From the NCBI RefSeq assembly GCF_037325665.1, contig NC_090253.1, forward strand, positions 42,466,441-42,530,440: DNA of 64,000 bases. The letters run 5' to 3'. This DNA comes from Littorina saxatilis. Lineage: Eukaryota > Mollusca > Gastropoda > Littorinimorpha > Littorinidae. The notes under the pieces are model-generated. The model ran no database searches, was not told the DNA's origin, and was given only the letters and a program-made list of their open reading frames with translations. Numbering within the stretch: the first letter of the stretch is position 1; each line of letters starts with the position of its first letter. Positions 57,701 through 64,000 of the stretch are shown piece by piece. A program made the translations under genes and the position numbers.

Positions 57701-58529
57701 AATTGAAAAAATATACCGGTAGTGAAGAATGAAAATAAGCCGGCGAGATCAAAGCCAGGTCCATTGTTTATAGACAGGACCTTCTTCCCAGGGGTCAATG
57801 ACCCAGTTTTTGCCATGAGAGGTGGTTCCTGTCATATCTGAGAGAGGAAACACTTCCTGCTTCGGGGTCAGTGACCGGTCAGTGACCGAGTTTAACAGAG
57901 TCGAACTCTGTGTGTGCGGCGAGATCAAAGACATTGTGATAGCTGGGTGGCCTTGTTTATAGACACGACCTTCTTCCCAGGGGTCAATGACCCAGTTTTT
58001 GCCATGAGAGGTGGTTCCCCTGTCATATCTGAGAGAGGAAACACTTCCTGCACCGGGGTCAGTGACCGGTCAGTGACCGACTTTAACTGAGTGAAAATAT
58101 GTGTGCTCTGTGTGTGCGGCCAGATCAAAGGCAGGGCAGTACCTAGTAGCTGAAACATGCATTATCACAAGTTGTTTGACTGGTACTCAAGCGGTCTCTT
58201 TGATTTTTTTCGTATTTCATACACGGATTAGGTGCTTCGTTATACAAGACGCAGGGGTCGAACTCGAGGAAAAAAGTCGCGCCTTATGACCCGGAAAGTA
58301 CGGTAATTAACGTTTTATTTGCTGTGCGTTTGTGTTTGATGATAAAGGAGGGAAAGATGACAAGAAGGGAAAGAAAGGAGCACATGCCCAAGCGCCTGAA
58401 GACGGAGACGAAACGCCCCCACCTCCCCCACCCCTGGAAGTGCAGGTGGCAGTGCGTCTCCACCACTGGACCACAGCCTTGGATTCTTTGAAAGAGGAGG
58501 AGAGAAACAGAAATGGAATCGAACAGTAA
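35084..58529 (+). CDS. LRRC43: LRRC43 homologue (leucine-rich repeat containing 43), complete, 18-19 exons, ~738 aa
   Basis: Coding exons: 35084-35188, 35475-35574, 36371-36564, 37177-37287, 37820-37950, 39236-39356, 40484-40601, 41019-41095, 42213-42383, 45169-45295, 45880-46124, 47224-47325, 47665-47745, 49065-49274, 50523-50573, 51428-51445, (51895-51903), 55579-55642, 58348-58529. Phases agree throughout, with TAA at the end. The N-terminus LCIKEFPCGLGPW matches the LCLREFPCGAGSW of human LRRC43. Leucine-rich repeats occupy residues about 134-255 (ELTLTANFI, VLELYANEI, LLHLGLGYN, LLSLDLSNNNL, LRNLILLGNPLS), followed by GYTIDSLQKLSVLDDI. Later come SVAKPWAED, lysine-rich linkers (about 503-580 and 632-695) and a C-terminal LEVQVAVRL strand. 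The human protein has the same order and about 656 residues. Molecular function is not established; I recall expression linked to ciliated cells and testis. Confidence 0.92.
36631..36763. repeat. AG microsatellite
   Basis: Interrupted (AG)n in LRRC43 intron 3, shortly after the exon 3 donor. Confidence 0.95.
36941..37121. mobile_element. CAGTGGAACC-family MITE, best intact copy
   Basis: 181 bp starting CAGTGGAACCCCCCTTTTAA and ending with the exact inverse TTAAAAGGGGGGTTCCACTG, flanked by TA on both sides. The TA duplication and CAGT start point to a Tc1/mariner/pogo-type origin. At least eight other copies or fragments are in this window. It is in LRRC43 intron 3, 56 bp before exon 4. Confidence 0.85.
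38105..38645 (+). repeat. Dispersed molluscan repeat, partial copy
   Basis: Plus-strand match to the reverse complement of 3693-4240: ggtattgcatttcagcttgg, ttccataaacatatagatat, cgtgagttcgacagcttgac, atttcgccttacgcgact. The palindromic terminus is absent. A pyrimidine-rich tract follows at 38648-38765. Confidence 0.6.
39437..39770 (+). repeat. tRNA-derived SINE, family 1
   Basis: Complete plus-strand copy beginning gggcggggatgtagctcagt, ending with an A-rich tail (acgaacaaacaaac). Target duplication acactctcacat before it and acactcccacat after. It lies in LRRC43 intron 6, 80 bp after the exon 6 donor. Confidence 0.88.
39795..39922 (-). repeat. 5'-truncated SINE inserted at the neighbour's target repeat
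   Basis: (TTC)n then the 3' half of the family 1/2 SINE in reverse (gttcatgggctgaaactccc ... gatttcggggga). Flanked by cactcccacatgttc and cactctcacatgttc. The truncation point matches that of 61905-62040. Confidence 0.8.
41625..41713 (+). repeat. SINE family 4 core fragment
   Basis: gggtcaactttatgtgcaga ... acttcggtcattctgccaga matches the core of the SINE at 63589-63905, without its tRNA head. Confidence 0.65.
41715..41934 (+). repeat. Tenfold tandem array of a 22-bp SINE head (Pol III A-box) unit
   Basis: Ten consecutive copies of gggcggggatgtagctcagt plus ca, 22 bp apart from 41715 to 41913, essentially without mismatch. The tenth continues into a complete SINE. Each unit contains tagctcag, the core of the tRNA A-box. 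Confidence 0.97.
41913..42190 (+). repeat. tRNA-derived SINE, family 1, 3'-truncated
   Basis: Head and core as in other family 1 copies, ending at gtatggctgcctaactgtga with no A-rich tail. LRRC43 exon 9 starts at 42213, 22 bp on, so the end of the SINE lies in the branch-point region of that intron. Confidence 0.85.
42690..42960 (-). repeat. Old, diverged SINE core
   Basis: Recognisable pieces in reverse: tttcatgagtggacttttac, aaggcagccgtttttg, gtggggtattctcatgtttc, aatcacaggatctg and catgttgacccaggagatca. Order matches the 3' two thirds of families 1/2 but with many differences. Confidence 0.55.
43020..44585 (+). mobile_element. 5'-truncated LINE: C-terminal reverse-transcriptase ORF and 3' UTR
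   Basis: An open frame from about 43055 to 43758 encodes the C-terminal part of a non-LTR retrotransposon polymerase. Recognisable features are ARNLGFTISSDMTLNKHISN, KLDYCNSLLSGCP, KLQKVQNSAARLIL and LHWLPIQARIEYKLSTL, ending LKTHLFQKHSS. This layout is typical of CR1/L2/Rex-like clades. The 3' UTR ends with agcgcttagagcaagcc, cactataaatgttc-type sequence and (ATT)n. The catalytic FADD region is absent. 43020-43055 is a fragment of the CAGTGGAACC MITE. It sits in LRRC43 intron 9. Confidence 0.88.
44599..44962 (+). repeat. tRNA-derived SINE, family 1
   Basis: Complete copy with A-rich tail (aacaaaaacaaaaaaataaa). Flanking direct repeat ataagtcctgat / ataagacctgat. A CAGTGGAACC MITE half follows (44965-45018). 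Confidence 0.87.
45439..45815 (+). repeat. tRNA-derived SINE, family 2
   Basis: Head acgggcgcagttgcgtgttg with gagttcaaatc-type B box, core tcaacttatgtgcagacctg, tail (GAA)n. Target duplication gaatcctat on both sides. It lies in LRRC43 intron 10, ending 65 bp before exon 11. Confidence 0.84.
46224..46383. mobile_element. CAGTGGAACC-family MITE sharing a TA with the next MITE
   Basis: Begins CAGTGGAACCCCCCTTTTAA after TA and ends gggggttccactg. The TA at 46384-46385 is also the left TA of the next element. Confidence 0.8.
46386..46564. mobile_element. CAGTCAAACCTG-type MITE, best intact copy
   Basis: Begins CAGTCAACCCTGTTCTGGAG and ends with the inverse gtcaggttcgactg; TA on both sides. In LRRC43 intron 11. 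Confidence 0.75.
46622..46905 (-). repeat. SINE family 5, 5'-truncated reverse copy
   Basis: Reverse complement of the 3' two thirds of 54437-54990: cgagaatttatatcgcgcac, gccgtgtgagatcgaatt, atttttatctatgcctatac, tcgtgggatctttaacgtgc. Confidence 0.75.
46936..47160. repeat. CAGTGGTACCTG-type MITE(s)
   Basis: Two starts, cagtggtacctgagatgcaa (46932) and cagtggtacctgtgatgtgt (46994), and the end tgacaggtataccagtg at about 47160, an inverse of the starts. Possibly one copy inserted in another. It ends about 65 bp before LRRC43 exon 12. Confidence 0.55.
47746..48440. other. LRRC43 intron 13, unique-looking part
   Basis: No repeat family or gene recognised; AT-rich with short T runs. Confidence 0.35.
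48470..49055. repeat. 35-bp minisatellite, ~17 copies, abutting LRRC43 exon 14
   Basis: Units of the form aagtaacgaccatgtttttc + acataatcatgcaat, with variation mostly at tttttc/ctttttac/gtttcac and aagt/tgt. The last recognisable unit ends about 15 bp before the exon 14 acceptor (tgtgtcctcag|GGC), so the branch-point area is made of array sequence. Confidence 0.95.
49746..49767. repeat. Poly-C run
   Basis: About 20 consecutive C in LRRC43 intron 14. 49275-49745 includes a G-rich stretch (49325-49360) and nothing else recognised. Confidence 0.85.
49915..50100 (+). repeat. SINE family 3, 3' part only
   Basis: aagaacccaagttcacagcg, tctcagggcttggaaacatg, gggtagcgccgtacagtatg and tatggcagctcgctctcccc match the core and tail of 52031-52395. 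The head is missing. Confidence 0.75.
50108..50364. mobile_element. TIR MITE (TTGTGACCCTCCACCACG termini)
   Basis: 257 bp with termini of about 40 bp: TTGTGACCCTCCACCACGAA at left and the inverse TCCGTGGTGGAGGGTCACAA at right. The interior has no coding capacity. It is in LRRC43 intron 14. Confidence 0.85.
50574..52020. other. LRRC43 introns 15-16, no repeat recognised
   Basis: AT-rich unique-looking sequence around the 18-nt exon at 51428-51445 (KKMSTK), which has good borders (ttttcctcag and gtatgtt). Confidence 0.4.
51895..51903 (+). other. Candidate 9-nt LRRC43 microexon
   Basis: GGGGAAAAT sits between an acceptor-like ttgtag and an excellent donor gtaagtatg, and would add Gly-Glu-Asn in frame between exons 51428-51445 and 55579-55642. 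The gene reads in phase with or without it. Preceding pyrimidine content is only moderate. Confidence 0.35.
52031..52395 (+). repeat. tRNA-derived SINE, family 3
   Basis: Head gggtgagaaatagctcagtc with ggtagcggcgctgg and tatgatcccca, then a core with gtgcagactctcctccgtgt and gcgcacgataaagaaccc. A purine-rich AAAG run sits in the middle, and the 3' end is gaaatcttaaccttatcctc. In the last large LRRC43 intron. Confidence 0.84.
52970..54416 (+). repeat. 720-bp foldback element, head-to-tail dimer
   Basis: Two copies 722 bp apart. Copy A: hairpin 52977-53117, unit 53118-53696. Copy B: hairpin 53697-53834, unit 53835-54416. The units are about 95% alike by eye. The hairpin stems differ between A (gctattccgacttggtcgtg) and B (ttacgagctagtcgtgtgac) yet each remains self-complementary, implying compensatory or arm-to-arm changes. 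Each unit has tgacgtcac (about 53271 and 53990) and other gacgtc motifs. Each ends GTGTGACATTAC. It is in the intron before LRRC43 exon 55579. Confidence 0.9.
54437..54990 (+). repeat. tRNA-derived SINE, family 5 (Ser/Leu-like head), (TGAT)n tail
   Basis: Head ggtggccgagtggtaacgca, gcgctcggaagcgagaggtt and gcgagttcgaccctgg resembles a tRNA-Ser/Leu gene but lacks a variable arm and a correct 3' half. The 17-nt ggacggggtggcc block is duplicated at its start (54446-54480). The core has gtgtgcacgttaaagatccc; the 3' end is agaactgtatccacggaata, then cgcgcgatataagcc and TGAT repeats. Confidence 0.8.
55000..55578. other. LRRC43 intron, no repeat recognised
   Basis: AT-rich, with a short MITE-like remnant at 55395-55460 (atggagtcttcaaatggggg; gttatgatcagaaagtctga). 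Confidence 0.4.
55693..56928. mobile_element. CAGTGGAACC-family MITE split by a piggyBac-like element
   Basis: Left half 55693-55850 starts CAGTGGAACCCCTCCTTTAA; right half at about 56898-56928 ends aaaggaggttccactg-like sequence. Located in the last LRRC43 intron. Confidence 0.7.
55851..56893 (+). mobile_element. piggyBac-like DNA transposon, internally deleted
   Basis: Inserted at TTAA (55847-55850) with terminus CACTTTCGCGACGGGACACT. The right end near 56880-56893 (ccgtggcagtgc) is a diverged inverse of it, and the right TTAA has become CTAG. From an ATG at 56072 the frame reads MNRRRALSREEILRMLDLED, like the start of many piggyBac transposases. The next stretch switches frame before an acidic ESDNSSDIEEE-like segment, a feature of the same N-terminal region. 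The DDD catalytic domain is missing, so it cannot be autonomous. Confidence 0.7.
56946..57240 (-). mobile_element. LINE 3'-end fragment with C-terminal CCHH zinc finger
   Basis: A minus-strand frame (57235-57008) ends FQCPHCSRLCASRQGLQSHL, a C2H2 finger of the C..C.R.C.SR.GL.SH type found at the C-terminus of some LINE polymerases. It is followed by a short 3' UTR and a (CCAA)n tail at 56951-56966. The tail and finger together indicate a 5'-truncated LINE copy. The clade is not clear. Confidence 0.65.
57586..58305. mobile_element. 720-bp TIR element (TACCGTACTTTCCGGGT termini) with internal duplication
   Basis: Left end TACCGTACTTTCCGGGTGAC and right end TGACCCGGAAAGTACGGTA are inverses; adjoining ggcgcttcgttatctaagacgc is also mirrored (gcttcgttatacaagacgc, gcgcc). 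The interior holds two tandem ~190-bp units, 57758-57935 and 57951-58135 (ggtcaatgacccagtttttg; gtcagtgaccggtcagtgac). No transposase. It ends 42 bp before the final LRRC43 exon. Confidence 0.75.
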
Positions 58530-59700
58530 TATTGACACAACAAAATCAGTCAACAGATGCAGATTCTTGCGTTAGATGTAAATGTTGCCATTCTTCAGTT
58601 CACCAGTTGATTGTATTTGGGGGAAAATCCAAGTTTAACAGGCTCTTTCAAAGGGACAGTGCAGGGTCACAGCATTGCTGAAGCAACGATTTATCTTTTT
58701 GTCTCAGATTACGATATAAACAGTCAAAAGCTTTACACAACTTTCTCACAGATGCCTTCACATACCTTTACTAGTATTGCCAGCCAAACGAAACGGTATG
58801 CGGTTTGCCAGTTCGTATCTCCTGTAATGTAAGTAATTTTTCCCGTGAACACGTTCTGGGGCTCAAGGCTGTGTGCGGTATGTCAAAATAGACCAGCATA
58901 CCATTTTTTTACAATTTTCTTACGTCATCACACACAATGTCTTGACGTAAAGTACCCAAAACAAAAAGAATTCTCCCTCTCTCCGAGACTAATAGACTTC
59001 CATGTAGGCTTTTGATGTCATTATTTATGCGGGATTTGATGTGCGCCTGGTCGAGGACGACCCATACCTGCCCGGATGCAGTCCAAAATTAATGCGTACA
59101 AAATTTGCAGTTTTTGACTCTTTGCATTCTTTCTTTCTTTCTTTATTTGGTGTTTAACGTCGTTTTCAACCGTTCAAGGTTAACTCTTTGCATGAAAGTC
59201 AATGAAACTTGGTATTTTTTCAAACGGATAGCTGCCTGAGGCATGACTGAAAGCCCTAGGGGCTCCGTGCACCTGGAGTTGACAGGTCCAGTAACTTTAA
59301 ATGAGGTGAAAGAATGTTGGTTTCTTATCATTTTGCTGTCTGTTCTGAGAATGTTTATTATGTCTTCCATTTGCATTCATCAGTGTCTGTTTTTGTTTCT
59401 TTTCAGTTGTGATCCACATCTTATTCTAGTCTCTCATTTTCAGTATCTTTTTATACACTGCTGTCCAGCCTGAAGTTTTTTTTCTCATCAATTCTTTGTT
59501 AAAACTTATATTCTGGTGCATTTTGTTTTATTTCAAATGATTTTTTTTTTTTAACTCTATCCGTTTTATGTTTACCAAGTCATGTATGCAACAGAAAATT
59601 CCTTTTTTGAATAACTGAACAACCTCTTTGCACCTTTGTTCTTTTTATGGAAATCCAATAAATGTCTAATCTGTATGAATCTGCCAGAAATCAGCAGAAT
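58530..59700 (+). other. Probable LRRC43 3' UTR
   Basis: Follows the TAA stop; the first good AATAAA is at 59657-59662 in a T-rich context, giving a UTR of about 1.15 kb. It contains a short reverse AAAG-family fragment (59129-59182). The 3' end is inferred. Confidence 0.4.
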
Positions 59701-59740
59701 AATTATTACATTTTGAGTGTCCTAAACATCATCCTTCTCT

Positions 59741-59900
59741 TAATAATAATAATAATAATAAATGAGCATTTATATAGCGCAACATCATAACTTTACAATT
59801 ATGCTCTTTGCGCTTGACACATTTAAAATTAAAACAGTTATACAAGCATTTACATCTACATTCATAGTTAACAACGCTTAATTAAAAGCATACACCATCA
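59741..59900 (-). repeat. LINE-type 3' end fragment with (AAT)n tail
   Basis: (AAT)n then gagcatttatatagcgcaac and gctctttgcgcttgacacat, the reverse of the 44490-44585 LINE 3' end pattern. Confidence 0.6.
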
Positions 59901-60173
59901 AACATACATTACAACAACAAAAAACAAAAAAAAACAAAAAAGTTGTGGCTTTAAGTGGGGATACATGTAGCATCATATTAGGGTAGAGATAAATCATAAA
60001 GACACAGACAGACAGACAGACAGACACACACACGCACATAGAGGCTTGCCCTTTCACCCACTATGCTGTCAGGCAAACAATATATATTACATGTATGTGT
60101 ATAGCTCACAGCATTTTTGTAGTTTATAATGTAACAGACAATTTGTGCACTGTTTTGGCTCTTTGTTGCTATG

Positions 60174-60299
60174 CATAGCTGCCAACCTTCTGAAGTCAAA
60201 ATCCAGGGGCCAGGGGGACCGTTTAGTCTTGAATATGAGCAGGGATAAGTTGTAAAATTCGGGAGATTCCCGGAAAATCCGGGAGGGTTGGCAGCTATG
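60174..60299. mobile_element. 126-bp TIR MITE (CATAGCTGCCAAC termini)
   Basis: CATAGCTGCCAACCTTC at left and the inverse GAGGGTTGGCAGCTATG at right, with cgggagattcccggaaaatc near the right end. Ends are hAT-like in appearance; a clear 8-bp duplication is not seen. Confidence 0.65.
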
Positions 60300-60726
60300 G
60301 TTGTGTATAAGATATTTTATCAAGAAACTTAACATTACCAAAAAAACTGTGATAGTTTATATGCCGTCCACATTTGAGAAGTGTACTTCCACATGTTGTA
60401 TTTACAGGCTTAAATATGTACTTTTCTTCTTTTCAAGCATTGCGTTTCATGTTTAACGTTACTTTTTTGTCACCACTGGCACACTGTGATACTTTTTGAA
60501 TGCTCACAGTCATCAACAATATTGTACATTATTTACATTAGCGTTTTTCTCATGCTAAGACTGTATATTTTGCACGTTACCAAGGTTTATATGTACACAA
60601 AAAAAAACTTGAAAAAACGGCAATGACCAGACCAGCAATATTCTGTCCTAAAACCACAACATTTTTATGTTTTTTAATGCTGGTTAAGAAATGTGAAGTA
60701 AAGCATTTAAGCAATGACTGTGCATT

Positions 60727-60955
60727 TGTGCATGTGTGTGTGTGTGCTTGTGTGTGTGTGTGCTTGTGTGTGTGCTTGTGTTTGTGCAATGCATTGTGTA
60801 CCTGTGTGTGTGCTTGTGTGTCTGTGCAATGCATTGTACAATTATGTACCTGTGTGTGTGCTTGTGTGTCTGTGCAATGCATTGTGTGTGTGTGTGTCAA
60901 TGTGTGCTTGTGTCTGTTCTGTGCAATGTATTGTGTACCTGTGTGTGTGTGTGTT
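60727..60955. repeat. GT-rich minisatellite/microsatellite
   Basis: Units combining tgtgcaatgcattgt with (GT)n and gtgtgcttgtgtgtctg, repeated about five times. Confidence 0.85.
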
Positions 60956-61904
60956 TGAAAACAATACAGTATTTGTGCATAATTAATACAATGTGAGTTT
61001 CAGAGAGAGAGAGTGTGAGAGAGAGTATACAGTATTTGATGACATGACTTCCCACACAGCCTCATACACTGTAATCGCAACCAGCATTCATATCTATGAC
61101 TAAAACACACACTTTGCATTTTGTTAAAAGTTTTCTGTTAAAAGTATACTGTACAATTTCTTGCAAGGTAGAAAAAGACATCTTGCATACAATATGACTG
61201 AGACAAAGAAAGAATTCCTGCAAAACATGAACAACATATGCTGGAGGGTCACATATTCCATCATAAACGTAGAAGGACATGACAAAGAAAGAACTCAACT
61301 GATTCACCATTTCATCATAGTGGATGAAAAGGGTTATACATGTATCAACATGAATTCATTTTTTTTTCATGAAAGTAGATGAAAAGGATAATACCAACAT
61401 GAATTTCACCATTTCATGAAAGTGGACTAAAAAGGTAAAACCAAGACAAAATTCAAACCTTCTCATTTCAATGTCAAAAGCACCAATACAGTGAAAACCT
61501 GAATGCTAACAGTTCAAACTTGTCTTCAACCTCTGCTGAACACTTATATCTCAAGTTAATAAAACTGTACCACTAGGTCTCAAAGACAAAAATAATTTGA
61601 CAGGGAAATATCCATGTATCAACGCTGAAACATCATTCTATTTGTAATTAAACAGAAAAATACACATATTCCATGCTGAATATTTGCACATAAACAATCA
61701 TACCCAATAAAACCAAGTTGATACAGTGAGACGAATTAATGAATAAATTAGATTAATACACAGGTATCAAATGCAGAAGACATCCTTCTCCTCATTAAAT
61801 CAAGTCCGTTCCGTCTCTGAGACAAATCCCCCCCTCCCCCCTCCCACAACTGTACAGGCAACATATTCAATAATCTATGAAATACAAAACTTAAACAATG
61901 ATTC

Positions 61905-62040
61905 TATTCTTCTTCTTCTTCTTTGTTCATGGGCTTAGACTCCCACGTTCACTCATGGTTTTTTTAGCACGAGTGGATTTTTACGTGTATGACCGTTTTT
62001 ACCCCGCCATTCAGGCAGCCATACGCCGATTTCGGGGGAG
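61905..62040 (-). repeat. 5'-truncated SINE with perfect target duplication
   Basis: (TTC)n, gttcatgggcttagactccc and cattcaggcagccatacgc in reverse, stopping at gatttcgggggag. Flanked by caatgattctatt on both sides. 60960-61900 shows no gene; a 73-codon frame there has no recognisable similarity. Confidence 0.82.
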
Positions 62041-62441
62041 CAATGATTCTATTCATAACAGTGTAAAACATGAGACTCGTGCCAAATAATGCAAATAACA
62101 TTTTAAATGCAAGTCGTTCAAAATGTCTAAATGGTATGCTGCTTATGAAAGCTTTGACTGACCTTCGACAATGGACTTACTCCAGTCACAAGTACCCAGC
62201 ACAGTAAACCACCATCATAAACATAAGAAGAGACTCCATGTTTTTATCGTCGAGCTTTTCATGACTTTCAACTCACAGGAACAACAATGAAATCGCGTAT
62301 GATAAACATCCTTCAAACGCAACAGTCATGGGAGTCAATCATGAGGTGCGACATGGAATGTACGTTAACATAGAGGTCACTCATCCACCCTGCAGTTGAA
62401 CTAGCATTGTGTGCCAGAAGGCAATATCACTCTTGTCCGTT

Positions 62442-62960
62442 ACAGTGGAACCTGCCCTGGCGACCACCTTTCAAATCAACCACCTCTCAATAACATCTTT
62501 CTTTCTTTCTTTATTTGGTATTTAACGTCGTTTTCAACCACGAAGGTTATATCGCGACGGGGAAAGGGGGGAGACGGGATAGATCCACTTGTTAATTGTT
62601 TCTTTTTCACAAAAGCACCAATCAAAAATTTGCTCCAGGGGCCTGCAACGTAGTACAATGTATTATCTTACTGGGAGAATGCAAGTTTCCAATACAAAGG
62701 ACAACATTTCTTACATACTGCTTGACTAAAATCTTTACAAAAACTGACTATATTCTATACAAGAAACACTTAACAAGGGTAAAAGGAGAAACAGAATCCG
62801 TTAGTCGCCTCTTACAACATGCTGGGGAGCATCGGGTAAATTCTTCCCCCTAACCCGCGGGGGGACCAGGGAGGGGTAAATCCTTCCCCCTAACCCGCGG
62901 GGGGACTATAATAACCTGTTTTGGTCAGTCCCTTGTATGGTCATTCCAGACAGGCTTGAC
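62442..62960. mobile_element. CAGTCAAACCTG-type MITE split by an AAAG-family repeat
   Basis: Left part cagtggaacctgccctggcg ... cacctctcaataac (62442-62490); right part ataataacctgttttgg ... agacaggcttgactgtaa (62907-62960). Confidence 0.7.
62492..62873 (-). repeat. AAAG-tailed dispersed repeat, longest copy
   Basis: In reverse: (TTTC)n tail, ttatttggtatttaacgtcg, gggagacgggatagatccac, ttactgggagaatgcaagtt, gttagtcgcctcttacaaca, tgctggggagcatcgggtaa and ccccctaacccgcgggggga. The head block ttccccctaacccgcggggg is duplicated at 62874-62906. Confidence 0.75.
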
Positions 62961-63588
62961 TGTAATACACACAATATCCCATTCTGCCGGTCAGTTCCTG
63001 AAACCTATGCAGCAACTAAAACACTGAGATGAAAGGGATTGACGTGTGTTTGAACACAATCAGCAGCTGTTCAGTATGTAACGTTTGTGTTCCTGGGAAC
63101 GAGGAAACAAAGTTATGCATTCGTTGCTAAGGGCAGCTTTTTACAGGAATGCTTAGTGACCAGATTGCTCATTCCCATAAAAAGACTAACAGCAATGAGA
63201 AGGTATACAGTACAGTTAAACCTTTTAGAATCATTTAGATATAAAACAAAAACGTTCTGCAAACAATGACTTTTAAAAACACCACACAAAACCCCAATAC
63301 AGTAAAGCAATCAAATTTTGATCGTTACGTAACTGGAAAATGCCTAATCATGTTTGCTCTCATTTTGAAGTTAACAAACAATCAATCAATTTTGTGTACA
63401 ACAAAATAATGTGCAGTCATTAACAAATGATTTTATTTTTATCATCATAAAACATCCTACATTCAAAAATGACATCCGAACTTAAAATATAGCAGCAAGC
63501 ATTTAGGCTAAAAAGCCTGTGGATTGCGCACTTAACGTCTGAAAAAAAAACCCACCCCAGATCCATTTGGTCAGCTCTTACATAAGAG
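62961..63588. other. Intergenic, no gene recognised
   Basis: AT-rich, several short spurious frames. A minus-strand AATAAA near 63430 could belong to a gene off the right edge, but nothing else supports it. Confidence 0.3.
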
Positions 63589-63905
63589 GGGCCCGGTAGC
63601 TCAGTTGGTAGAGCACTGGACTTGTGATCGAAAGGTCGCAGGTTCGAATTCGGGCCGGGACGGACACGGGTCAACTTTATGTGCAGACCCAGAGACGGAA
63701 GCCATGTCCCACCCCCGTGTCATCACAATGGCACGTAAAAGACCTTGGTCATTCTGCCATAAGTGCAGGTGGCTGAATACACCTAAACACGCAGACACCT
63801 GGGTAGCGCGACTCCGTTGCTGCTAGCTTTCCACTGGGAGGAAGCGACCCGAATTTCCCAGCGATGGGACAATAAAGTAATGAAAATGAAATGAAATTAA
63901 ATGAA
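63589..63905 (+). repeat. tRNA-derived SINE, family 4
   Basis: Head ggcccggtagctcagttggt, agagcactggacttgtgatc and aggttcgaattcgggccggg is the most tRNA-like in the window (good A and B boxes). It continues directly into tcaactttatgtgcagaccc and ggtcattctgcc, ending with gggacaataaagtaatg and an A-rich GAAAT tail. Confidence 0.82.
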
Positions 63906-64000
63906 AAATGAAAAAAATGAAATGAGAACAACGACCTGATGAACAAACTGACAAGCTTGCACCGAGAAGCGGGAAGAGACAGAGGGTGAAGAATAGTAGA

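Noticed and set aside
60577-60996. His/Thr- or Cys/Val-rich proteins
   Set aside because: Overlapping frames on both strands of a GT-rich repeat.
61161-61382. 73-residue plus-strand frame as a coding exon
   Set aside because: No splice context or similarity; flanks are AT-rich intergenic sequence.
63589-63665. tRNA gene
   Set aside because: Good A and B boxes, but the 3' half does not pair with the 5' half as an acceptor stem and the sequence runs straight into a SINE core.

Overview
The window reads as nuclear DNA from a mollusc, most likely a gastropod. Coding sequence is split into short exons with GT-AG introns. Intergenic and intronic DNA is crowded with tRNA-derived SINEs, palindromic MITEs, LINE 3' ends, minisatellites and CA/AG microsatellites. 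Several of these repeats look like ones I associate with gastropods. The species cannot be fixed from sequence alone. No bacterial operons, CRISPR arrays or rRNA genes are seen.

Four host genes are supported, three of them complete enough that exon lengths and reading-frame phases close exactly. (1) Minus strand, 225-386: one coding exon of TMEM248, a multipass membrane protein; the rest lies off the left edge. (2) Plus strand, 9532-16977: eight exons encoding a 465-residue MNT-type Max-network repressor with an N-terminal SIN3-interaction helix, a bHLH-zipper and a Pro/Gln-rich tail. Two CACGTG E-boxes sit about 0.2 kb upstream of its start codon. (3) Minus strand, 34639-25355: five exons of ARL6IP4 (SR-25 family), 230 residues, with a 6.9 kb TE-filled second intron. 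(4) Plus strand, 35084-58529: LRRC43, 18-19 exons, about 735-738 residues. ARL6IP4 and LRRC43 are head to head, with 444 bp between their start codons holding ETS- and YY1-like motifs. MNT and ARL6IP4 converge on a TE- and minisatellite-rich region (17-25 kb).

Region by region: 0.5-9.3 kb is repeats (a 720-bp foldback element, SINEs, a broken Gypsy-type LTR relic at 6693-7375, a TIR element). 9.3-17 kb is MNT. 17-25 kb holds MITEs, a SINE, a roughly 50-60-bp minisatellite array, and two long palindromes. 25-34.6 kb is ARL6IP4, with nested SINE-in-MITE insertions and a BED/hAT-like zinc-finger fragment in its large intron. 35-58.5 kb is LRRC43, whose introns hold a LINE, several SINEs, a tandem array of SINE heads, a 35-bp minisatellite and a second, dimeric copy of the 720-bp foldback element. 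58.5-64 kb is the LRRC43 3' UTR followed by repeats with no recognisable gene.

Most interesting to follow up: the 720-bp foldback element with its CREB-type sites and dimer; six long near-perfect palindromes; a tenfold array of a Pol III A-box unit at the head of a SINE; modular SINE families sharing core segments; repeats abutting splice acceptors of LRRC43; a candidate 9-nt microexon; and E-boxes upstream of a gene whose product should bind E-boxes.
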